64,000 nt of DNA from assembly GCA_020205615.1 (NCBI GenBank), contig CM035152.1, positions 148,666,166 to 148,730,165 on the forward strand, written 5' to 3'. Shown piece by piece: positions 1-11,707 of the stretch; within the stretch, counting starts at the first letter, position 1; every line of letters starts with the position of its first letter. The DNA comes from Panax quinquefolius (Eukaryota; Streptophyta; Magnoliopsida; Apiales; Araliaceae). The notes below the pieces were generated by a model that was not told the DNA's origin, searched no databases, and saw only the letters and a program-made list of their open reading frames with translations. The position numbers and the translations under genes were made by a program.

Positions 1-306
1 TTGTTGAATGTGGATGTTGGCTTTAGTTGTTTCCTTAACAAATTCATTTTTTCTTGCCAGTCTCGATTTGTAAATAATGAGCATGTAGATACAATTTGTG
101 GCAAAATTCTTGACTTCTTTACTTTTTGGGGATGTCTATCTTGATTATAAATTTTCTTATGTACAACAAATATTTTTAAAATTTTCTAATTTTTATTAAA
201 TATATACTCTTTAAACATTATAACTCACATTTTTCATTTAGATTCATCTTTAGGTATTAATAATTACACGAGTATTCGTAGTGTCGGAGGCACGGGTTAA
301 CCCTAG
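1..306 (+). mobile_element. Helitron 3' end (body lies left of window)
   Basis: The tract ends in a short hairpin (GTGTC, loop GGA, GGCAC at 281-293), then GGGTTAACC and CTAG at 303-306, followed by T at 307. A hairpin a few bases before CTRR and insertion before a T are the hallmarks of a Helitron 3' terminus. The same arrangement (hairpin, GGCACGGGTTA, CTAG) recurs at 20914-20940, so both belong to one family. The 5' part is outside the window. No coding sequence is recognisable here. Confidence 0.7.
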
Positions 307-1283
307 TTAACAATATTAAAGCTTGAGTTGTAAGTTGTAAACGAATTGAGCTGAGTCGGACTTAATCAAGTCAATCCAGAGCACGCTCGCAGACATCACA
401 CTTCATTTACACTTCATCCTTAAATCGGAACAATAATACAAGTCTTAAGACTATATAATCCTAGAATAAAAGGTTACATTACAATGTTTATATATGAGAT
501 CAATTCCCAAGAAAACAATAGAAAGTGTGTTGAGCCATCACTCAAAAATCCACGACCCACAAGCCTAGAAGTCGAGGCGTACAATAAATTAGTCCTTAAA
601 TAGGTAGGAAATAGGTACTATCCGATTAAGAAAAAGCATTAGTGGATCGTCAAACTGCCCGGCCTAGAGGGGAGGGGAGGGGAGGGGAGGAGTGGGGTGG
701 GGTGGCGTGTGTACGTAGGAGAAATTAAAATAAAAAGGGGGCTACAAGGGGGCAGGGCAGCTGGGAAGGACAATTGAGTTTTCCAAATGTAGTAAGCTAT
801 TTTGATGTTAGGGTTGCAATACGACGTAGAATCTACTGTGTACTATGTTTAATGGATCAGTTTTTCAGCGAAATTTCTGGGCTCTGTTTTTGTTTGGATA
901 GATCATCTCAACTATGTTTAGGCTGCCCAAACCCGAGCAAGCATGCATCAAAAGTAGATTTTTAGGGTTTCACTATTTTTAATGCAAAAGGAGTCAGTCA
1001 AGGTTGACTTTATAGAAATCAACGCTGGCTTAAATATAATCGTACGATTTTTGTTGGCTGAAGATTTCAGTTATTATGATGCATTAATTTATATTATTAG
1101 TTTGACCAAATATATTAAAAAAAATATATCAATATATCTCTAGTTTAAAAATATATTAAAAAGTAAATAACAAAATATATCTTCTGTTTATATATGAATG
1201 ATTGATATGTTATTCGTTGCACTCTGAAAGTTAAAACATATATGTTAAAATTTAGAACACAGAATGATAAAAATTTGGCCATA
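307..1283. other. Unassigned intergenic sequence with a G-rich tract
   Basis: No coding sequence or terminal repeat is recognised. The only structure is a purine/G-rich tract at about 668-704 made of repeated GGGGA and GGGGT blocks, which could form a G-quadruplex on this strand. C-rich runs of the same simple type occur at about 2061-2080 and 3761-3796 inside the Helitron pair. Confidence 0.5.
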
Positions 1284-2970
1284 TCTATAATATAAAAGAG
1301 AGCAGAGAGATAAAATAAACAAATGTCTCATTCAAATTCACGTCAGCAGTTCTCTCTCTCACTTATTTAAATTTTAAACCTTGTATCTCTCTCTCTTCTA
1401 CCACACAGAGCTCTCTCTCATTCCCCCAAAAAACTCCATCTCTCAAAACTCCCTTAAATCTCTTATACCCAATACCCAACCCTAATTTCAACCCCAAATC
1501 TCTCATACCCAAACCTAAATCTCATACCCAGCCCCTGATCTACCAGCCAGAGCAAGCACAAACAAGTCGCAGTCATCTCTCTCTCTTCTACTCTCCCGCC
1601 GACGTAGCAACGATTCGCCGGTGCGATAACGGCAGCGTAGCATACACAGTCGCTATTTTAGCCAAATCTCTCTCTTCCTCTCTGAACTCGGTACTATTAG
1701 AGAGCAAAAAAGTTTGAAGTGCAGCCGACCATGAATGAGAAAGTCAGAGTCTCCAAAGAACTCAATACTAAACACCGAAAGGTTTTATCCTTTTTTCTGT
1801 TTTACAGCTTGGTTTTTTATCATATTTTGGTGATATTGCTTCGATATACGATTATTAGGCATTTATTTCGATTTTATAGTTTGGGTTGAAATTCTTTTGA
1901 AGCCAGAATGATAGACTGTTGGTTCAAGAGGATTTTCAAGAGCTGCATTTCCTCAATTAGCAGTTCTGGAGTTGATGGGGGTGCTTGTGTCCGAAGTGTC
2001 GTCGGGGATGACAACAATTATTCAAGTTAGCGAATATGTTGTTGACCATTTTCACGTCCCCACCCCACCCCACCCCACAAAACATGTCCTAAATTATGTG
2101 TAATTTTCATTGAAATGGTTACACTTCTTGCTAAACACCGAGTATCAAACAATGTCAACACACGCACACTAAGCAGGAAAAGAGAAGTTGTCACCATCAA
2201 ATTACAAATTTAGTTATATATATATATATATATATATATTGTCAACTATTAGGTATAGTCCATACTAAAATACAATACAATAGTAAAGGAGAAAATTATT
2301 AGGATTCCAGTCATCTGGCTTACATTTTCCTTATGGTTTTCAAGAAAAAGGTATCGGAAACATACAATCATCCTGCTTCGAGGAACTCGAAGCATATAAA
2401 ATATAAACACATGTTCCATCAAAAACGCAAGAAAAGAAGACAGTTAGTTTGTGTGTCAATCCTACCCTGTATGTCCTATTAGGAGTATGTTCAACTTTAG
2501 TCCCTGGATGAGCTGCTACTTGCAGCAGACTTCTTCCCAGTATACCTCTGTCAAATTTCAATAAAAACAAGTTCCATCTGTCAGTCTCAAAACGTGACAA
2601 GATATAATGGCCAACGACGACTCTCACTACAACTTCAATAAATTTATTGATAACTAACAAAAAGGAGAAGTATGGTGGAGAAAGAAAATTTTGGATAACT
2701 AAGCTCTCACCTGCTTTCCAATGTTGAGTGGGACATATTTGTATTTAATCATGTGCATAATTTGGCGCTTCATTGCGAGGACAAATAGAACAATCCAATA
2801 GTATAGAAGAATTGGCCAGAAAACAGGGACATCAAACACAGAAAATACGGTCATTAAAAGGGCTACACATAAAGCCTTGGTGATTGCATACCTGAAACCA
2901 TGAAACAAAATGAAAGCTGATATCAAGCAAATATATCTTGAACACTTCTAAAATAATGGAAGCCAAAGAA
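1284..2970 (+). mobile_element. Helitron-type unit, copy 1 (5' end plus RER1 cargo)
   Basis: It starts A|TCTATAATATAAAAGAGAGC, a typical plant Helitron 5' terminus, followed by a CT-rich leader. The same start occurs at 2971 and, with slight changes, at 7086. The unit contains an antisense RER1 fragment and a (TA)n tract near 2214-2239. It ends at AAGCCAAAGAA, where copy 2 begins immediately. No 3' hairpin with CTRR was found for this copy. It is therefore either a truncated Helitron or one unit of a tandem duplication. Confidence 0.65.
2497..2891 (-). pseudogene. RER1: Captured RER1 fragment, copy 1 (last two exons)
   Basis: On the minus strand, exon 2891-2711 follows an acceptor TTTCAG and ends at donor CAG|GTGAGA. 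It encodes YAITKAL, then [20 protein letters not shown], then [15 protein letters not shown] and GKQ. These are the third and fourth membrane segments and the conserved cytosolic motif of RER1, a Golgi protein that returns proteins to the endoplasmic reticulum. Exon 2547-2497 adds RYTGKKSAASSSSSRD and a stop, matching a plant RER1 C-terminus. The intron is retained, so capture was at DNA level. Upstream exons are missing, so no functional protein is expected. Confidence 0.85.
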
Positions 2971-4676
2971 TCTATAATATAAAAGAGAGCAGAGAGAGAA
3001 AATAGACAAATGTCTCATCCAAATTCACGTCAGCAGCTCTCTCTCACTTATTCAAATTTCAAACCTTGTATCTCTCTCTCTTCTACCACACACAGAGCTC
3101 TCTCTCATTCCCCCAAACAACTCCATCTCTCAAAACTCCCTTAAATCTCTTATACCCAATATACCCAGCCCTAATTTCAACCCCAAATCTCTCACACCCA
3201 AACCTAAATCTCATACCCAGCCCCTGATCTACTAGCCAGAGCATAGAGAAAGCACAAACAAGTCGCAATCATCTCTCTCTCTTCTACTCTCCCGCAGACG
3301 TAGCAACGATTCGCCGGTGCGATAACGGCAGCGTAGCATACACAGTCACTATTTTAGCCAAATCTCTCTCTTCCTCTCTGAACTCGGTACTATTAGAGAG
3401 CAAAAAAGTTTGAAGTGCAGCCGACCATGAATGAGAAAGCCAGAGTCTCCAAAGAACTCAATACCAAACACCGAAAGGTTTTATCCTTTTTTCTGTTTTA
3501 CAGCTTGATTTTTTTATCATATTTTGGTGATATTGCTTCGATATACGATTATTAGGCATTTATTTCGATTTTATAGTTTGGGTTGAAATTCTTTTAAAGC
3601 CAGAATGATAGACTGTTTGTTCAAGAGGATTTTCAAGAGCTGCATTTCCTCAATGACAATATAGCAGTTCTGGAGTTGATGGGGGTGCTTGTGTCCGAAG
3701 TGTCATCGGGGATGACAACAATTATTCAAGTTACCGAATATGTTGTTGACCATTTTCACGCCCCCCCCCACCCCACCCCACCCCACCCCACCCCAACCAC
3801 AAAACAGGTCCTAAATTATGTGTAATTTTCATTGAAATGGTTACACTTCTTGCCAAACACCGAGTATCAAACAATGTCAACACACGCACACTAAGCAGGA
3901 AAAGAGAAGTTGTCACCATCAAATTAAAAATTTAGTTATATATATTGTCAACTATCAGGTATAGTCCATACTAAAATACAATACAATAGTAAAGGAGAAA
4001 ATTATTAGGATTCCAGTCATCTGGCTTACATTTTCCTTATGGTTTTCAAGAAAAAGGTATCGGAAACATACAATCATCCTGCTTCGAGGAACTCGAAGCG
4101 TCTAAAATATAAACACATGTTCCATCAAAAACTCAAGAAAACAAGACAGTCAGTTTGTGTGTCAATCCTACCCTGTATGTCCTATTAGGAGTATGTTCAA
4201 CTTCAGTCCCTGGATGAGCTGCTACTTGCAGCAGACTTCTTCCAAGTATACCTCTATCAAGTTTCAATAAAAACAAGTTCCATCTGTCAGTCTCAAAACG
4301 TGACAAGATATAATGGCCAACGACGACTCTCACTACAACTTCAATAAATTTATTGAGAACTAACAGAAAGGAGAAGTATGGTGGAGAAAGAAAATTTTGG
4401 ATAACTAAGCTCTCACTTGCTTTCCAATGTTGAGTGGGACATATTTGTATTTAATCATGTGCATAATTTGGCGCTTCATTGCGAGGACAAATAGAACAAT
4501 CCAATAGCATAGAAGAATTGGCCAGAAAATAGGGACATCAAACATAGAAAATAAGGTCATTAAAAGGGCTACACATAAAGCCTTGGTGATTGCATACCTG
4601 AAACCATGAAACAAAATGAAAGCTGATATGAAGCAAATATATCTTGAACACTTCTAAAATAATGTAAGCCAAAGAA
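2971..4676 (+). mobile_element. Helitron-type unit, copy 2 (tandem to copy 1)
   Basis: This is a near-identical direct repeat of 1284-2970, starting with the same TCTATAATATAAAAGAGAGC directly after AA. Differences are small: an expanded C-rich run near 3761-3796, a shorter (TA)n tract, a short insertion near 3654 and scattered substitutions. The shared sequence ends at about 4676. Beyond that only copy 2 continues, into AT-rich sequence. The duplicate start with no intervening 3' terminus points to tandem heads of one element or to a later insertion exactly at the end of copy 1. Confidence 0.65.
4203..4597 (-). pseudogene. RER1: Captured RER1 fragment, copy 2 (last two exons)
   Basis: This has the same two exons and intron as copy 1. 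Exon 4597-4417 encodes [27 protein letters not shown] and [15 protein letters not shown]. The donor-side codon is CAA instead of CAG. Exon 4253-4203 encodes RYTWKKSAASSSSSRD and ends in TGA, where copy 1 has TAA. The reading frame is open in both exons. Changes such as G to W in the last exon suggest neutral drift after duplication. It is a gene fragment carried as Helitron cargo, with no promoter or 5' exons seen. Confidence 0.83.
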
Positions 4677-7085
4677 ATGTAGATAAAAATAGATTATGTG
4701 CGCTCAAACATGTATTTGATTAATCTGTCACTTTTCTCTGTCTAAATTATGACAAGAGCCACTAATGCTTAGTAATTTCTGGTTTTTTTAAGGTCTCACT
4801 CCTAAATTTTTAGCTACCCCATATTCAACAGGTAGCTAAGGTGTAATGAACCCTCCACAAAACATCAACAATTTTTTTTTGGTCGTGAAATCTATTATAT
4901 ATATACACATATATAATTGACCTTGAGTCAACAAATCTTTTCACAAGGACCAAGTGGCCCTTCGGAGGATTTGAGAAAGCAAGAGATCTCTTCAATCTTG
5001 GTGGCCAAATAAGAGGGACTTGTCAAAAAATAAAAAGCAATCAAAAAATTAGCCTCTTTCTAGCTAAAATCTGCACTTTTGTGCAAGTCGCAATCATGCT
5101 TTGACTCTAGACCAACTACTCATCTGCCAACTCCTTGAAAACGAAAGCTTTTTTATATATAAATAAAACCATGACAAAACTTTTTTGATGGAAAAAGACT
5201 CATAATTGCAAATTGATCTGAAAACCCATCCCAACTTCTGAGCATATCCCTTCTAGAATTTGTTCTGGGTATTTTTGTTTATAGCTGTTATATGTCTATG
5301 TTCTTTTTCTTTTTGTTGTTGTTGTTGTTGTTTAAGCCATGATACTTGGGCTAACCATGAAGTGAAGGGCCTATAATCCAAATATTCATGGTTTTTTTAC
5401 TATGTTTGGAGTTAATGTTGTATTTTGTTATACTTATAGTACCAATTTTTGTTTAGGAAAATAAGTGGTAAAAAAAATATTTGAGTTTCTTGAATACCAG
5501 ACATTTGACTTTGTGTGCCATAAGTGGTAAAAAAAAATATTTGAGTTTCTTTGTAAATTCATTTTCTTTAATTTAACTTGTGGTTACTGCTTAGTAAGTA
5601 GTTAGTGGTTACACTAACATGATTAGTTTTCAAATTGGCTTAACTAATTAAGGATAGAAGGAATCAGTTATCATTCACAATTATAAGTTGTTTGTCTTAT
5701 GTTTGTGTGCTCTTCATATCATAGCTGTCAAAGGTGTTTGTTGATATGCCAGGAGGTCTTGCTTTAGTCCCAACATGGGTAGGACTTCTTGAGAGTATGC
5801 TAAATGGTTGCAGGTTCATGTGAGTGAGAGTGACTCTATACTCCTTTTTACTTTTGTTCAAGTATTTTACTACAATCACGGGGATATATGTAGACTTATA
5901 AATTTAATTTTGTGAGAGTGACTCTACTTTCAGTTTCTCCTTTTCAATATGAGGATCAAAACTTAAATGAAGAAGTTTGGTTTTTCGATAAAAAAAAAGT
6001 AACTCTTATTTTGGGATGTCTTAAAAAGAAAGTTGAATCTCAATTTGAGATGTTCTGATACGCCTAAATTTAGAACATTTTGTTACGTCTCTCACCAAAT
6101 TGACGTGTCCCGACACCCCACACCATAATCGATTAAAAACACAGTACCTCGAATTTTAGAAGAGTCCATTTAACATTGGGATGGAGGGTATATTATAAAA
6201 AGGCGCTTCATAGATGACGATAAAACTACATATCTGTAGGGTGATTCAGGAAAATAGAAGAAAAAAATCACTAAACAAGGTTATGATTGGCAATCCGACG
6301 ATAGAGATAACCACTAGCCTGAACACAAATCCAAGCTTCAAAGCTCCTTCCTTCATTTGGGTGAGCCTTTGCCTTTTGATTGAAGATAACAATTACTTCA
6401 AACATAGTTCATATTTTTAACTTTTAAATATTTACACACCCCAGAATATCCTCTAATCAAATATGATGGCGTGAAGATGCAAAATAATGATACCTACTGG
6501 ATAATTTATGGTTTTAATCGAAGCAAGTCCAACTACCCAAATCATAACTCTATGATCAAAAGGAGCTTGATAAAGAACAGGAAAAAAATAGATTTATATT
6601 CCCAAGACATATACAATTGTAGAATTCGGGGCCTAAAACAAAATCAATATATCGAGAACTAATTATTTGTTCATATAAAGGCCCAACGGGGTTTATGATT
6701 TAGATAAAGCCCAAACTACAAGTGAATTTTAAAAAACTTACAGTGTTAGGTTCTTGAGAATCGTGATTACAAAAAACTAACACAACAATTAAGCGGAAAA
6801 GATCGGTAGTTGAGAAATAAGATCGGAATATGAAATACTTCATCATATATACACATATAGAGAGTGAAAAACCAACTTGCCGAAAGGAAAAAGCTTTTCT
6901 TTCTGGTGAGTTATGAATAACTAAAAATTTATTAGTGGCTACGGCCGAAGAAAGAAAAAGATGAAATTTATTACTAGACTTTATTCATTCATTAATCCCA
7001 CCGTCCCAGTTTCATTGTCCCTTTTTTTACCGGCTTTCAATGCACACGTTAATGCATCATTGCATTGGGCGAGTGAGCGTGTCTA
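4677..7085. other. Unassigned AT-rich sequence between Helitron units
   Basis: No convincing coding region is present. Visible features are a (GTT)n run near 5316-5332, a duplicated AAATATTTGAGTTTCTT segment at about 5476 and 5537, and two short stretches resembling Stowaway MITE ends (TTGGGATGGAGGGTAT near 6176, CCGTCCCAGTTTCATTGTCC near 7001). No matching second ends were found. This may be the remaining body of the Helitron that starts at 2971, or older sequence. Confidence 0.4.
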
Positions 7086-7871
7086 TCTATAATATAAAAT
7101 AGAGCAGAGAGAGAAAACATAAGTGTCCCATCTAAGCTTCACGTCATCAGCTCTCTTTCTGTTCTTATTCAAATTTAAGCTTCACGTCATCTGAGCTTCC
7201 TCCTTATTCAAACTTCAAACCTTCTATTTCTCTCTCTGTTCTTACACTCACAAAGAGCATACCCAGCCAACTCGATCCCCCCCAAACAACTCGATCCCTC
7301 TCAACTCACCTAATCTCTTATCTCTCATACCCATCCCTAATTGGGTTCACTTGAAAAACGCACAAGTAGAAGAAGAAGTCGAAGATCTAAGACCTTCTCC
7401 TCTTGGCTATCCTCTTCCTCGGCACCTTAGGTCGTGCTAATCGACTTCCTACGCACGAGATTTTGATACCCACTCACCAGCCCACTGGTCCAAGAATCCT
7501 TATCTTGGTATTTCTTCCTCGGCACCTTATCTTGGTTTTTCTTCAATTTTAGTTTGGTTTCTTACAAAATGTATGAAATTCTAGAAGAAATAAGAACCCA
7601 TTGTCTGAGGGTTTAGCTTTATTGTGATTATGGGGTTCTTGATTTGGTTTTTCTTTTTTTAGGGTTCCTTTTGATTGGTTTTTAGGTTCGTTAAGTAAGG
7701 AACAAATCAATTTGTAGTGTGTACATACATAATAAGATCATCTATTAAAAATCTATACATTTAACATAACACAAGTGAGTATGTCGCTTTCCAAATTACA
7801 TATTACGACAAAGAAGAAAGGAGAATTATGTATTGAATTAAGTAATAAAGACTACAAGTTTCTTAATATAC

Positions 7872-8146
7872 CTCAGCGGGAACCATGGGTGCATTCATAG
7901 CAGTAGCACCAAGCTCCCCTTTCAAGGCTCCAACAATAGCTTCGACAATTTCAATTGCCACTCCTTCCTGCATGGCATAATCAAATAATAATTCTTGACA
8001 TCATGAACGATACTACAATATATATTAAGAATGAAAAGTGATGGGTCATCACAAACCTGAGCTTCCATGAATGCGGCACCAAGATGTGGTGTTACGGTTA
8101 TGTTTTCATCTTTGTCTTAACTTATTGTCCTTCGGCGGTGGCTTTA
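7872..8146 (-). pseudogene. PGDH: Captured phosphoglycerate dehydrogenase fragment (two exons)
   Basis: Minus-strand exon 8146-8057 follows a CACAG acceptor. It encodes KPPPKDNKL, then, after a small frame disruption, ENITVTPHLGAAFMEAQ, ending at a GT donor. Exon 7967-7872 follows CATGCAG and encodes EGVAIEIVEAIVGALKGELG and ATAMNAPMVPAE, ending at GAG|GTATAT. These match plant D-3-phosphoglycerate dehydrogenase, the plastid enzyme for the first step of serine synthesis, over the region leaving the catalytic domain. The intron is retained. Flanking exons are absent and the frame is broken in the first exon, so this is non-functional Helitron cargo. Confidence 0.82.
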
Positions 8147-9768
8147 CTGTGAAAACATCAAGTTAATCAGCTTCAAAACCCTGCCAATTTTAGTGCAATA
8201 TAAACTTAATCAGTGTTTCAAAATTTAACTAAATCTAGGTGCAATCCCTGATTTTTTTTCTCTTCTTTATCCTTGTACAGTTATTATGCCTACCTTATCA
8301 AGCCACTCTTTTCAACCCTAATAAACCCACTTCACAGTATCAACCTTCCTTCCAACAATAGTATGCACTTACAATCCAAAATAAAAAACACAAAAGATAA
8401 GTCAAGTTATTTTTAATGGGTTACTTTTACCAATATCAAAGTTCATAACAACCACTTTAATCAAAACAGTAAGCAAGTGCTTTTTTTCTATTTAAGTTTC
8501 CAATACCCTACCCAACCAACCCCAAATAAAAGTCTTGCCTATATGCGTTGAAATTAGTCCCTAACAGTTGTATGTTGTTTTCCATCTCATATACTGATTT
8601 GCATGCCTTTAGTGATATCAAATTTTGTCACCTATGGTTTGTCTAGAATTTTTTATGGAAAGAGCGCTACAGTTTTGATATAGGTTATTAATGGAGTTTG
8701 GGTTCAAAAGAATAAAAAGAAAGAACGCAAAGAGGATTCATTGATTGGGTGAAAAACACAAAGATTAGGATATTCTAATGAGAAGAAAAATACATAGATT
8801 TCTAAAATTAGGGTCAAGGAACGAAAGCTCAAGACCACTGATTGAGTTAAAAATAATAAAAATAAAGAAGTAAAGAATGAAAAATTAGCGGTTGGAAGAA
8901 AAAATATTTCTATTGCCAAAGGGTCCTTATACCCAGCAGTAGTAAATTAATATTCTATTTAATTACACTTGCTTAAGAAATGCTTTGAACTTTGAATTAA
9001 GTCTATTACTTGACAACTATTTATGTGGAGAAACTTTTAAATTTATTTTTTATTGTTTCTTTCCTTTCTGATGTATCGAATTGAATTCATCCGAATACTG
9101 AATTCCTCACTTTCATGTGCCTCCTAATGAGTAATGACTATGATCTATTATCTTGACTTATTAAACTGGGAATCACATTATCCGTTATGTTATGTTAGGT
9201 TGATTGGAGTGAGTTGTATCCAGGGACTTGATTGGCTCCAAATACTTAAGCCTTATCACATTAGTCAAATTCGTTGAAATCCTTTTCATGGAAATTATTC
9301 TTAATGAAAAATGACACCAATTAAAGAAGTTAAACATAAGATGTCAAGAAAATAAACTCAAACTTTTATTCTAATTCGACTTCCAATAATTTAAAACCTC
9401 AACAATCATCAAAATTGAGGGAACTCCTCTCTTACAAAACAATATATAGTAAAGCAAAAAAAAAAGAGCCAGGCTCGGAAGATTTGGAACAATAGTATTG
9501 AATGTATTTTTGAAACTAAGCATAGTATTAAATGTATTCAAGATACGAAATCTGTCTTTGCAGCTTCATTTGCTCATGTTTAATTTATTAAGTTTGCTCT
9601 TACAAGTTGATCTAAGTGATCGTAAAAAACATACCTGTCAATGTTTTGTCTGAATGTGCGCTTAATCAATTACATATGGATAAGGTAACACTACTGGTAT
9701 TGTTAAAAAAATTTATTTTGATATTAGTTTGCATTTTTTTGACTAATGTCATATTTTGTACTTCCTAG
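8147..9768. other. Helitron non-coding stretch
   Basis: AT-rich sequence between the PGDH fragment and the first recognisable Helitron leader exon. No conserved coding sequence was recognised on either strand. Further PGDH exons would be expected in antisense orientation here if more had been captured, but none could be seen. Confidence 0.4.
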
Positions 9769-10277
9769 GAGAATTCACATGTGAATCACTTGAATAACCC
9801 AAGTGTTATTCCATCTTCAACGAAGGGGAAAGAAAAAATTGATTGTTCTACTGGAAAAGAAAATTGGTTTGATCAACCGGTATGTTGTACTAATCATTGT
9901 TTATCTTTTTATAAAAATTGGTTAGAGCATTATACACTAAATTGACGGTGATATTTTTGAGTTCCTCACCCCTCAATCTCAGTCTCAGTCTCAGTCTCAG
10001 TCTCACTCTTATACTTCTCTCTCACGTACACACGACTCCATACCATCATCGAGTAGAATTGTTGTGTTGTGGTATTATTATGAGAGAGATATTTCTTATG
10101 AATTTGATTTTAAAAAGTTATGCTTTTTGGACATGCTAACCTAATGCCTTATTTTGTACTTCCTAGGAGAATTGAAATGTGAATCACTTGAACAACCTAA
10201 GAATCGCTCCATCTTCGATGAAGGGGAAACAAAAAATTGGCAGCTCAACTAGAAAAGAAAATTGGTTTACTCAATCG
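9769..10277 (+). repeat. Duplicated Helitron leader exon (two copies, ~398 bp apart)
   Basis: Segments 9769-9879 and 10167-10277 are 111 bp each. Both lie between a CTTCCTAG acceptor and a GTATGTTGTAC donor and are homologous along their length. Copy 1 is open and reads ENSHVNHLNNP, then KENWFDQP. Copy 2 has an early stop and reads NVNHLNN, then KENWFTQS. The flanking introns are duplicated too, including a CT-rich tract that became (TCTCAG)n at about 9976-10008. They probably belong to the 5' end of the Rep/helicase transcript. The function of the short exon is unknown. Confidence 0.55.
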
Positions 10278-10718
10278 GTATGTTGTACTGATCGTTCTTT
10301 AAGTATTTATAAAAATTATTTAACACATCATATCTAATAGCTATCTAACGTGTTGGTATTTCGGTTAGAGCGATATACACTATATTGTCGGTGATATTTT
10401 TGAGTTCCTCACCCTTCACTCTCACACTTACACATCTCTCTCATGCACACACGACTCTATTCTTACATGAATTTCGCAACTCTACATGAATTTGATTTTT
10501 GACCTGCTAACATATTGTCCAAATTATGTATTGGTTTCCTTAGCCATTCTTTTATATTATAGATTCTTAGTTAATTTTCTTAATTTTTTTTGTTTCCCCT
10601 TCGTAAATTGCTACGTTGTGTTTACTTGCAGTAGATTAATGCAATTTCTATTAGGGATTTGAAATTATATTAGTTAGCTAATTATTTAACTTATTTCACA
10701 CATCACTTCCTATCTTAG
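10278..10718. other. Helitron intron sequence
   Basis: AT-rich sequence between the second leader exon and the exon starting at 10719. Its first ~240 bp repeat the sequence after the first leader exon. It ends in a pyrimidine-rich acceptor, ATCTTAG|GCTCCC. No coding signal was seen. Confidence 0.4.
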
Positions 10719-11625
10719 GCTCCCGCATCAAATTTCGTTTCCTCTAAAATTAAGGCCCAAAGCGCTAGACGTGAACGAAATCCCAATGATGATAGTACAT
10801 ACTCGCGGCGTAAGATGGCACTACGCGCACGTCGGGAAAGAGAGCGTTATGAGAATTATACTCAACCTCTACCCAAAGACTTTCCAGTATTGACACCACC
10901 CAAGTCCCTCTCCCAATTCTCCAAGCATGCTCCACATGCTAACATGGTTATTGCAGTCCCCTCACATTCCCAACCATCTCTTCGTACAATATTGGCTGAA
11001 CATTTGCCTACTCAATTGTGCAATGTCGAGGTACATTTACTATTGTCATTGTTTGTATTTGGATTAAAATACATAAAACTAACTACCTGCAATGCCAGAA
11101 TGAATGCGTACTTATGCGAGAAACACGAGTATGTAACACGCACACTAATTGTCGGACAAATGGAAAAGAAAATATGTCTACCTCTTTGGTAAGTTTTTTG
11201 ATTAAGTACTTGATACATATTTCTTTTGCTCTTAAGAAAAATAGAGTTGTAATGTATTGTCTTTCCCCTGTTCGATAGTTGCATAGGAAAATACCGGTGA
11301 TTTACACTCCCCCACAACCCTTATGTTATGATCTGCAAGACCTAACTCCATTGCACCGAGCCACTATAGCACACCTTCTACAAAAAAGGTCGCGGACAAA
11401 TAATTTAGAATGTTATCCAACACCTAGAATTGCGTCTGAACCAGTTTTCATTCCAACTAACTTTGCTTTATTCTCACCTATTCTGGTGCGACCTTTACCC
11501 TCCCCTCGAAATTTAGAGACAAACTTTGCTCATTATGAAGCTGTCCCCGATGTAGCACCACATTCTCATCAAACTGACGATAATGTCCTCATGACGTCAT
11601 CTCATGTTCTGGTAGATCTAACAGT
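10719..11625 (+). pseudogene. Helitron Rep/helicase, N-terminal exons
   Basis: Three exons are supported by splice sites and open frames. 10719-11030 encodes basic, Arg-rich sequence such as MALRARRERERYENY and ends at GAG|GTACAT. 11099-11188 encodes NECVLMRETRVCN and ends at TTG|GTAAG. 11279-11625 encodes RKIPVIYTPPQPLCYDL onward, to a GTATGT donor. They form the poorly conserved, DNA-binding-like N-terminus typical of plant Helitron helicases, ahead of the zinc-finger and Rep domains. No internal stop was seen in these three exons. The next exon starts at 11708 after TTGTAG. Confidence 0.65.
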
Positions 11626-11707
11626 GTATGTATATTCTACATAGTTTATTAGTTGCCTACTATTTTCTAACTTCTCATATTTGTGTACATAAAATTTTTA
11701 TTTGTAG

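Noticed and set aside
668..704. G-rich tract as a regulatory quadruplex
   Set aside because: Low-complexity GGGGA/GGGGT run with no gene nearby. Noted only as sequence composition.
2340..2660. 106-codon minus-strand frame next to RER1
   Set aside because: The RER1 last exon uses a different frame inside this stretch (2547-2497). The long frame crosses the intron and 3' UTR and resembles no known protein.
6170..7030. Stowaway-like MITE ends (GGGATGGAGGGTAT near 6176; CCGTCCCAGTTTCATTGTCC near 7001)
   Set aside because: Each is a single weak terminus. No paired inverted end or TA duplication could be defined.
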